Positions 26,501 to 32,559 of a DNA stretch of 44,065 bases are shown in pieces (the stretch's first letter is position 1; the number at the start of each line of letters is the position of its first letter). The notes beneath the pieces are model-generated. The model had not been told where the DNA came from. It worked only from the letters and a program-made list of their open reading frames with translations, and searched no databases. Source of the DNA: Gammaproteobacteria bacterium. Its GTDB lineage: Bacteria > Pseudomonadota > Gammaproteobacteria > SZUA-21. The stretch is from positions 1 to 44,065 of the forward strand of contig QILK01000028.1 in NCBI GenBank assembly GCA_003233345.1. The letters run 5' to 3'. The translations under genes and the position numbers were made by a program.

Positions 26501-26532
26501 AAAGGTGGCAGAGAAATCTGCCACCTTTTTTT
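26501..26532 (+). terminator. Intrinsic terminator of the tol-pal operon
   Basis: AAAGGTGGCAGA, loop GAAA, TCTGCCACCTTT and a run of seven T form a perfect 12-bp stem with a U tract, 24 bases after the cpoB stop. This is the clearest rho-independent terminator in the window. Confidence 0.95.
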
Positions 26533-26599
26533 GTGCGCCGGGCATGTGTTTGAGTCAGGGTTTAATAAGTTTCGAAGGTAGTTGAAATATTACGTGTAT

Positions 26600-26704
26600 T
26601 CACCCATTTCCAACTTTAAGCGTAGGAGGCAGAATACAACCCGCATTTGCGAGCGGACATAATATTGATAATACTAGTCCTGTACTCACTGCTATGTTTT
26701 TCAT
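26600..26704 (-). CDS. Possible small secreted peptide (34 aa)
   Basis: This ORF is too short for the track. It encodes MKNIAVSTGLVLSILCPLAN then AGCILPPTLKVGNG. The first 21 residues look like a Sec signal peptide ending in ANA, leaving a mature peptide of 13 residues with one Cys, or a lipoprotein-like ANAGC end. GGAG lies six bases before the ATG. It is divergent from queE and convergent with the tol-pal terminator. It could instead be the decayed 5' end of a longer secreted protein. I recognise no family, and the call rests on the signal-like sequence and ribosome site only. Confidence 0.35.
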   Translation of the reverse strand: MKNIAVSTGLVLSILCPLANAGCILPPTLKVGNG

Positions 26705-26765
26705 TGATTTCTCCAATACTAATCTTAACTAAGATAGTATAAACGATTCGACGCCAACCCTGTGA

Positions 26766-26771
26766 TATAAT
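26766..26771 (+). promoter_or_regulatory. Extended -10 promoter element for queE
   Basis: TGATATAAT (TG-N-TATAAT) ends nine bases before the queE ATG at 26781. Transcription would begin within about three bases of the start codon, and no ribosome site is present, so the message may be leaderless. No strong -35 is visible, as is usual for extended -10 promoters. Confidence 0.55.
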
Positions 26772-26780
26772 CAACCCACA

Positions 26781-27428
26781 ATGAGTGATTCAACTTTACG
26801 GATTACCGAGATTTTTTATTCGCTTCAAGGCGAGGCCGATACTGTGGGTTGGCCGACGGTTTTTGTTCGTTTGACGGGTTGCCCACTTCGCTGTGGTTAT
26901 TGCGATACTGAATACGCCTTTCAGGGTGGGTCGACGATGGCGCTGAATGATATCGCGAATCAAGTAAAGGAATATCCGGTCAAACATGTCTGTGTTACCG
27001 GTGGAGAGCCGTTGGCGCAAAAATTCTGTCTCAAACTGCTCGAAAATTTGTGTGATTTGCATTATCAGGTTTCTTTGGAAACCAGCGGGGCAATGGATAT
27101 TGCCGCCGTCGATCAGCGGGTAAAAATTGTGATGGATATCAAAACCCCGGCATCCGGTGAAAGTGATAAAAATCTTATTAGTAATCTCGATTTTTTAAAA
27201 GCATCGGACATTATCAAGTTTGTAATAAGCGACAGGAATGACTATAACTGGTGTCGGACGATGGTCGAAAAAAATAAACTGGCAGATCGGTTTCAGGTGT
27301 TTTTTTCTTCGGTATTTAATACGCTAAGCCCCGGCAGTCTGGCTGACTGGATTTTAAAAGATCGATTACCAGTAAGATTTCAGCTGCAGTTACACAAAAT
27401 ACTTTGGGGTAACCAGAAAGGCAGATAA
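26781..27428 (+). CDS. queE: 7-carboxy-7-deazaguanine synthase
   Basis: QueE is a radical SAM enzyme that contracts the ring of 6-carboxytetrahydropterin on the way to queuosine. The cluster motif in GCPLRCGYCDTEYAF (CxxxCxxC) is near residues 31-45. The N-terminal ITEIFYSLQGEADTVGWP and the SAM-binding TGGEP are typical. The 215-residue length is normal. It precedes queC, another enzyme of the pathway, but an inverted pair of REP units separates them by about 150 bases. A putative leaderless start is discussed under its promoter. Confidence 0.95.
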   Translation: MSDSTLRITEIFYSLQGEADTVGWPTVFVRLTGCPLRCGYCDTEYAFQGGSTMALNDIANQVKEYPVKHVCVTGGEPLAQKFCLKLLENLCDLHYQVSLETSGAMDIAAVDQRVKIVMDIKTPASGESDKNLISNLDFLKASDIIKFVISDRNDYNWCRTMVEKNKLADRFQVFFSSVFNTLSPGSLADWILKDRLPVRFQLQLHKILWGNQKGR

Positions 27429-27467
27429 AAAGTCAGCGCTTTGTTATATTAAAACTTGGTTGGAGGC

Positions 27468-27539
27468 CCCGGCGTTCGCTACGCGAAGTCCGGGCCACCT
27501 AAAATAATGTAGCCCGGACTTCGCGCAGCGAACGCCGGG
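27468..27539. repeat. Inverted pair of REP units, tail to tail, between queE and queC
   Basis: A minus unit (27468-27498, ending GGGCCAC) and a plus unit (27509-27539) lie only ten bases apart, with the GTAGC ends facing inward. The conserved core of other pairs is absent. This arrangement is opposite to the composite elements, where the GTAGC ends point outward. The pair can form one large cruciform. Confidence 0.85.
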
Positions 27540-27576
27540 AAGCTCGAATCCAGATGAAAAACTAAAATCATGAAAA

Positions 27577-28254
27577 ATGAAAAATGAAAAAGCAATTATA
27601 TTGCTATCGGGTGGATTGGATTCAGCAACAGTTCTAGCGATTGCCAAAAACCAAGGATTCCGCTGTTATGCCATGTCATTTTCCTATCACCAACGTCATC
27701 AAGCTGAATTAGATGCGGCGGCACAGATCGCTAAAAAAGCAGCGGTCATAGAGCATCGACTGGTTAAAATCGACCTGGCCACTTTTGGTGGCTCAGCTTT
27801 AACCGATCATACTATTGCCGTACCTGAATCGGACACCCTGGCAGATACAGATTCCACCTATGTGCCGGCGCGTAATACTATCTTTTTATCTTATGCCTTG
27901 GCGTGGGCAGAAGTGATTAATTGCCAGCATATTTTTATTGGTGTTAACGCGGTCGATTATTCCGGTTACCCTGATTGTCGTCCGGCGTTTATCCAGGCAT
28001 TTGAAGAGATGGCTAACCTGGCACTAAAGACGACAGTGCAGGGCAACAGAATGACAATTCACACACCGTTAATCAAATTGACAAAAGCAGAAATTATCAA
28101 CACGGGCCTGTCGCTTGCTGTTGATTATGGATTAACTGTTTCATGTTATCAGGCCGACAGTCAAGGAAATGCTTGCGGTAAATGTGATTCTTGTCTATTC
28201 CGAAAGCAAGGTTTTTTTGATGCGGGTATACCTGATCCCACTAGGTATATATAA
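27577..28254 (+). CDS. queC: 7-cyano-7-deazaguanine synthase
   Basis: QueC converts carboxydeazaguanine to preQ0 using ATP and ammonia in queuosine synthesis. The PP-loop LSGGLDSAT is at residues 10-18, [17 protein letters not shown] is the conserved central motif, and a zinc site is formed by the C-terminal cysteines in SCYQ and ACGKCDSC. The 225-residue length is standard. Several overlapping ATGAAAA words precede the start; the ATG at 27577 is in frame and matches the family N-terminus. No strong ribosome site is seen. Confidence 0.96.
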   Translation: MKNEKAIILLSGGLDSATVLAIAKNQGFRCYAMSFSYHQRHQAELDAAAQIAKKAAVIEHRLVKIDLATFGGSALTDHTIAVPESDTLADTDSTYVPARNTIFLSYALAWAEVINCQHIFIGVNAVDYSGYPDCRPAFIQAFEEMANLALKTTVQGNRMTIHTPLIKLTKAEIINTGLSLAVDYGLTVSCYQADSQGNACGKCDSCLFRKQGFFDAGIPDPTRYI

Positions 28255-28328
28255 GGCTTTGTTTTGTCATTAGTTATATACAAAAGTGACAGAAAACGTG
28301 CAAACAAGGTAAAATAATGTCTATAAAT

Positions 28329-28340
28329 ATGTTCGAACAT
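28329..28340. promoter_or_regulatory. Perfect 12-bp palindrome upstream of the YeeE-type transporter
   Basis: ATGTTCGAACAT is a perfect palindrome ending 29 bases before the transporter ATG. Its position suits an operator for a dimeric regulator, but no regulator is identified, and it could be chance. Confidence 0.3.
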
Positions 28341-28369
28341 TCTTAGTAAGTAATAGTCGAGAGGTTTTT

Positions 28370-29722
28370 ATGGTTTTTGAAACATTCACCACAGCAAACA
28401 CCGTGTTGCTTTGGTCGGCGTTTGGTATCGCATTTGTTATGGGTGCAGTCGTAAATAAAACCAACTGGTGTACGATGGGCGCGGTTTCCGATTTAGTTAA
28501 TATTGGTGATACAGGGCGATGGCGGTCATGGTTATTTGCGATAGTAATTGCTATTACCGGCGTTATTGTGATTGAAAAATTGGGCCTGATTTCACTGGAC
28601 ACCAATCCGTCTAAACCACCTTATCGAACCAGTACGTTTGCTTGGTTCGAGTATATATTTGGTGGGTTGCTATTTGGTATTGGCATGACGTTTGGCAGCG
28701 GTTGTGGAAACAAAACGTTGATCCGTATCGGTGGTGGTAATATTAAATCACTTTTTGTGCTATTAGTTATGGGATTTTTTGCCTACTGGATGATTATAGG
28801 CTTTGATGCAAAAACGCTTTACGGCACAATTTTTCACCCTTGGACCAGCAAAATTTCGATGGCCATGAGCAGCAACCAGGATCTCGGGTCCATTGTACAA
28901 CGGGCACTCGACGGAAAATCTAATATTAGCGCTGTCGATTTACGCTTGTATATCGGTGGTGGTATCGCTGCGTTGACTTTGATCTATGTGATCAAATCGC
29001 GTGATTTTTTTGGCAAATTCGATAATATTTTGGGCGGCCTGATTGTCGGCTTGGCTGTGGTGGGCATGTGGTATGTCACCGGTATAGCCAAAGTCAATGC
29101 TTTTGACGTATTTGATGAAAAGAAAGAAATCGTCTCGATTGCCGATTATGTCAAGAAGACAAACTGGGATGAGAAGTATCAATCAGACGATCGTACCGAA
29201 AAGAGTGACCCGAAAGCGATTCGACCGGATAGCGCGCAAATTGTGGTTGGACCACAGGCGATGACCTTTATCAGTCCGTCAGGGTGGCTGTGGAATCTGG
29301 GGCTGGGTTCGGTGCAGAAGAAAGACACACCAGTGTCAGCGCTAATCAATATACCGGTTATGTTGCTCTTTGGAATTATAGTCGGTTCATTTTTCTGGGC
29401 ACTACTTTCACGTAGTTTTAGAATCGAATGGTTTGCATCGTTTAAAGACTTTTTTACCCATATTATTGCCGGGGTGTTGATGGGAGTCGGAGGCGTGTTG
29501 GCAGTTGGTTGTACGGTTGGTCAGGGTATCACCGGTATTTCAACTTTAGCGATAGGTTCATTTTTGGCATTCATAAGTATTGTGATTGGTAGTACCTTGA
29601 CGATGAAAATCCAGCTTTATAAAATGGTATACGAAGAGGCTGGTTTTGGTACTGTATTTGCGACGGCATTGGCGGATGTAAGATTATTACCTAAAAGCTT
29701 TAAAAAGCTGGAATCCATCTAG
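28370..29722 (+). CDS. YeeE/YedE-family thiosulfate/sulfur transporter
   Basis: This is an inner-membrane protein (450 residues, roughly nine hydrophobic segments) made of two sulfur-transport (YeeE/YedE) halves. Conserved cysteine motifs occur as NWCTMGAVSD (about 35-44), GSGCGNKTLIRIGGGN (about 105-120) and GCTVGQGITGIS in the second half. Family members such as TsuA/YeeE carry thiosulfate through the membrane by stepwise contacts with these cysteines. A soluble loop between the halves (about 235-300) is longer than in small YeeE proteins. No TusA/YeeD partner is adjacent. With soxB 6 kb away it fits a thiosulfate-using lifestyle. It is inserted between queC and tRNA-Lys, which are neighbours in Pseudomonas. 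Confidence 0.9.
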   Translation: MVFETFTTANTVLLWSAFGIAFVMGAVVNKTNWCTMGAVSDLVNIGDTGRWRSWLFAIVIAITGVIVIEKLGLISLDTNPSKPPYRTSTFAWFEYIFGGLLFGIGMTFGSGCGNKTLIRIGGGNIKSLFVLLVMGFFAYWMIIGFDAKTLYGTIFHPWTSKISMAMSSNQDLGSIVQRALDGKSNISAVDLRLYIGGGIAALTLIYVIKSRDFFGKFDNILGGLIVGLAVVGMWYVTGIAKVNAFDVFDEKKEIVSIADYVKKTNWDEKYQSDDRTEKSDPKAIRPDSAQIVVGPQAMTFISPSGWLWNLGLGSVQKKDTPVSALINIPVMLLFGIIVGSFFWALLSRSFRIEWFASFKDFFTHIIAGVLMGVGGVLAVGCTVGQGITGISTLAIGSFLAFISIVIGSTLTMKIQLYKMVYEEAGFGTVFATALADVRLLPKSFKKLESI

Positions 29723-29732
29723 ATTCAACGCG

Positions 29733-29759
29733 GTAGAAGCGATAAAAAGTCGCTTCTAC
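29733..29759 (+). terminator. Perfect 10-bp hairpin after the transporter gene
   Basis: GTAGAAGCGA, loop TAAAAAG, TCGCTTCTAC begins ten bases after the stop codon. There is no T run, so it may be a weak or rho-assisted terminator or an mRNA-stabilising hairpin. Confidence 0.55.
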
Positions 29760-29848
29760 ACTTGCGCTTCTGGCAAAATCAAGTATCATTGCGTTTCCAA
29801 TTTAAAGCGTCAATTTAGCGATTCCTTATCACTAATTGATCAGTTATT

Positions 29849-29924
29849 GGGTCGTTAGCTCAGTCGGTAGAGCAGTGGCCTTTTAAGCCATTGGTCCCGC
29901 GTTCGAGTCGCGGACGACCCACCA
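29849..29924 (+). tRNA. tRNA-Lys (anticodon TTT)
   Basis: A full 76-base cloverleaf can be drawn: acceptor GGGTCGT/ACGACCC, D arm GCTC/GAGC, anticodon stem GTGGC/GCCAT with loop CTTTTAA (anticodon TTT at 29882-29884), and T arm with GTTCGAG. CCA is encoded at the 3' end. A tRNA-Lys after queC is a conserved gammaproteobacterial position. Confidence 0.97.
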
Positions 29925-29934
29925 TATTTGTAAG

Positions 29935-29965
29935 GAGCCACATCAGGAAACCCCTGATGTGGCTC
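29935..29965. terminator. Hairpin terminator between tRNA-Lys and the GGDEF-EAL gene
   Basis: GAGCCACATCAGG and CCTGATGTGGCTC form a perfect 13-bp stem just after the tRNA and just past the stop of the convergent minus-strand gene, so it may serve both. T runs are short (CTCTGTTA on plus). Confidence 0.75.
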
Positions 29966-29982
29966 TGTTACCCCTAAGCGCT

Positions 29983-32154
29983 TTAACCGGTATTTGCCAG
30001 GTTATGCTGCAGCAGTTTCTCAAATTCTTCTGGTGGTATGGGTTTCGAATATAAATAACCTTGTGCATAGTCACATCCGGAATCACGCAGACGGTTTTGC
30101 TGCCCCACGTACTCTACGCCTTCAGCGATTACTTTCAATCCAAGTTTGTGTGCCATAACAATAATGGCTTCGGATAGTGCTATGTCATTTTTGTCCGTTT
30201 CCAGGTTACTGGTAAATGACCGATCAATTTTAAGATAGTCGATCTCAAATTTTTTGATATAGGAAAGTGATGAATAGCCAGTACCAAAATCGTCAATTGC
30301 CACCTCGATACCTGCATCGCGAAACTGAAGTAACTTATCAATGACTTCAGGCTCGGCATTCAGTAGCAATCCTTCGGTAATTTCGATAACTAAATTTTTT
30401 CCGGAAAGGCCCAGTTTTTGCAAAAAAATTAACCACTCTTCCACAAAAATATTATTTTCAGTCCTGAACTGAATAGGAGACAAATTAACACTAACCTGAA
30501 AATCACTATCGAATTGACTGCTGAATTTCTTAGCCCATCGCGCAGACTCTTTAAATATCCAGTCGCCAATTTTATTAATGAGCCCGGTTTCTTCTGCCAA
30601 AGGAATAAACTGTATAGGACAAATCAATCCGCGCAAAGGATGCTGCCATCTTATTAACGCTTCGGCCTTATAAATGCGACCACTCTTACAGTGAACAATG
30701 GGTTGGAAATTAATTCGTAACTGATTACTTTCCAATGCAACGCGCAGGTCATTAGTCATTCGCAGTCGGTATTGCGCAGCATCCTGCAGAGATTGAGTGA
30801 AATAATTAAACCGGTTACGGCCTTTTTGCTTGGCGGCATACATAGCCTGATCTGCGTTCTTCATCAAGGTAGCCATATCTTCGGCATCATTAGGATATAG
30901 GGTAATGCCAGTGCTCGCCGATACATAGACCACTTCATCTCCAAGCTGATAGGGCTTCGAAAGGGATTCAGCGATTTTATGGGCGATGTTATCGACATGC
31001 GATGTGTCACAAAGGCCGGTGATAATAACCGAAAACTCATCACCCCCCATGCGTGCGACCGTATCTATCTCACGAATACAGTCGCCAATACGGCCTGCCG
31101 TTTCCTTTAATAGCGCATCACCGACATCAAGCCCTAAGGTATCATTTACCTCCTTAAAAAGATCAATGTCTAACAACAGCAACGCCAGCGACAACTTATC
31201 ACGCTTTGATTTCTTGATTTCCCGCTCCAGAATATTGCGAAACATGTCGCGATTAGGTAATTCTGTTAACGAATCAAAGTTGGCTTGCCGCCAAATCAGT
31301 TCTTCAGATTGCTTTTTATCACTAATATCAGAAAATAAGGCGACATACCGGTGTATTGAACCATTTTTATTGCAAATGGTATTAATTGTCAGCCACTTCG
31401 GATAAGTTTCACCATTCTTTCGTTTGCCCCAAATTTCCCCGTGCCACTTGCCTGCACTAAGTAGCTCGTGCCACATCGCTTGATAAAACGGTAAATCGTG
31501 GTAACCTGCACTCAGCACGCGGGGATTCTTACCCCTGATTTCCTCGAATTCGTAGCCAGTTATCTCGGTAAAGGCGGGGTTTATCATAATAATATTATTT
31601 TTTGTATCAGAGACCATCATGCCTTCACTGCTATTATCCAGGACCAATGATGCCAGTTTCAGCTCTTCCTCCTGTCTTTCTAGCGTTATTATTTTAGAAA
31701 ACAACTTTTTGTTGAGTATCCGTGCATAATTTTCCTTAAACGCATCATCCATTTTAACCGGATCAGGTTGAATTGATGGGTGTGACGTGTTTTCTGCTAA
31801 AACACCTTTAATAATTTCGATAAACTCGATAGGGTCCTTAGGCTTTATAACAAATAGAGAGGCACCTAGTGACATTGCAAATTCTTTATCACTGTTATCG
31901 GTGTAGGTTGCTGAATAAAAAATAAAAGGGATTGCTCGAAGTTGTGGATCATGCTTAACCTGTTGACAGAATTCAAATCCGTCCATTTCCGGCATGAGAA
32001 TGTCAGATATAATCAGACTGGGAATCGACTGTTTTAATTTTTTTAACGCTTCAATGCCATTGGTCGCCGAGTCTACTTCATAACTATTAGTTCGCAGTAC
32101 ATCTTCGAGCAGAATTCTTGAGTCTTCAGTGTCCTCTACTACCATGATTTTCAT
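29983..32154 (-). CDS. REC-PAS-GGDEF-EAL response regulator
   Basis: This is a cytosolic c-di-GMP turnover protein (723 residues) controlled by phosphorylation. The N-terminal receiver domain has the phospho-acceptor Asp51 in LIISDILMPEMDG and Lys in VIKPKD. A PAS domain (about 175-285) has the sequence NPAFTEITGYEFEEIRGKNP. The GGDEF domain (about 290-455) keeps MGGDEF and an allosteric I-site RxxD (REID) five residues before it. The EAL domain (about 470-715) has KAEALIRW and the metal/catalytic motifs EITEGLLL, DDFGTGYSSLSY and KIDRSF. Both active sites look intact, so net activity is undecided. It overlaps the upstream response-regulator gene by four bases and belongs to the sensor kinase operon. 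Confidence 0.94.
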   Translation of the reverse strand: MKIMVVEDTEDSRILLEDVLRTNSYEVDSATNGIEALKKLKQSIPSLIISDILMPEMDGFEFCQQVKHDPQLRAIPFIFYSATYTDNSDKEFAMSLGASLFVIKPKDPIEFIEIIKGVLAENTSHPSIQPDPVKMDDAFKENYARILNKKLFSKIITLERQEEELKLASLVLDNSSEGMMVSDTKNNIIMINPAFTEITGYEFEEIRGKNPRVLSAGYHDLPFYQAMWHELLSAGKWHGEIWGKRKNGETYPKWLTINTICNKNGSIHRYVALFSDISDKKQSEELIWRQANFDSLTELPNRDMFRNILEREIKKSKRDKLSLALLLLDIDLFKEVNDTLGLDVGDALLKETAGRIGDCIREIDTVARMGGDEFSVIITGLCDTSHVDNIAHKIAESLSKPYQLGDEVVYVSASTGITLYPNDAEDMATLMKNADQAMYAAKQKGRNRFNYFTQSLQDAAQYRLRMTNDLRVALESNQLRINFQPIVHCKSGRIYKAEALIRWQHPLRGLICPIQFIPLAEETGLINKIGDWIFKESARWAKKFSSQFDSDFQVSVNLSPIQFRTENNIFVEEWLIFLQKLGLSGKNLVIEITEGLLLNAEPEVIDKLLQFRDAGIEVAIDDFGTGYSSLSYIKKFEIDYLKIDRSFTSNLETDKNDIALSEAIIVMAHKLGLKVIAEGVEYVGQQNRLRDSGCDYAQGYLYSKPIPPEEFEKLLQHNLANTG

Positions 32155-32525
32155 TTTTTACGCCTATCGATCGCTTGTCGAATTTGATTCATCACTATTC
32201 CTGGGTCAATTGGTTTTTCAATATATCCATCGCAACCCGCACTTAGTAATCGATCTTTATCGCCTGCCATCGCGTAGGATGTCATGGCAATCACCGGTAT
32301 ATTTATGGTTTTGTTGTCACTTCTTATTTTTTCGAGTACGCTATAGCCATCAATATCGGGCAACTGGATATCTAATATAATATAGTCCGGTATAAATTCC
32401 TTTGCCAGTTTATATCCTTGTAAGCCACTGGTTGCCTGCTGTACTGCGTAACCGTTTAACGTCAAAATATCACAGATAAGCGTCATATTATCTGGGTTGT
32501 CCTCGATAATTAATGCAGTTTCCAT
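32151..32525 (-). CDS. Single-domain response regulator (CheY/DivK-like)
   Basis: This is a stand-alone receiver of 124 residues with acidic pair EDN (9-11), phospho-acceptor Asp52 in IILDIQLPDIDG, Thr/Ser in AMTSYAM, and Lys in IEKPID. There is no output domain, so it probably passes phosphate or docks to a partner, as in DivK-type relays. AGGAGGG lies five bases before the ATG. It sits between a histidine kinase that has no receiver of its own and the REC-GGDEF-EAL protein, which suggests it is part of the same pathway. It overlaps the next gene by four bases. Confidence 0.93.
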   Translation of the reverse strand: METALIIEDNPDNMTLICDILTLNGYAVQQATSGLQGYKLAKEFIPDYIILDIQLPDIDGYSVLEKIRSDNKTINIPVIAMTSYAMAGDKDRLLSAGCDGYIEKPIDPGIVMNQIRQAIDRRKK

Positions 32526-32538
32526 GGCGGCCCTCCTA

Positions 32539-32559
32539 GTGTAAATATATACTTTACAC
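32539..32559 (-). promoter_or_regulatory. Intercistronic hairpin overlapping the kinase stop codon
   Basis: GTGTAAA, TATATAC, TTTACAC (plus-strand reading) forms a perfect 7-bp stem that includes the kinase gene stop codon and lies a few bases before the ribosome site of the response-regulator gene. It may affect coupling or mRNA processing. Confidence 0.4.

Noticed and set aside
29849-29924. tRNA-Lys considered as an attachment site for a genomic island
   Set aside because: No integrase and no direct repeat of the tRNA 3' end are visible on either side.
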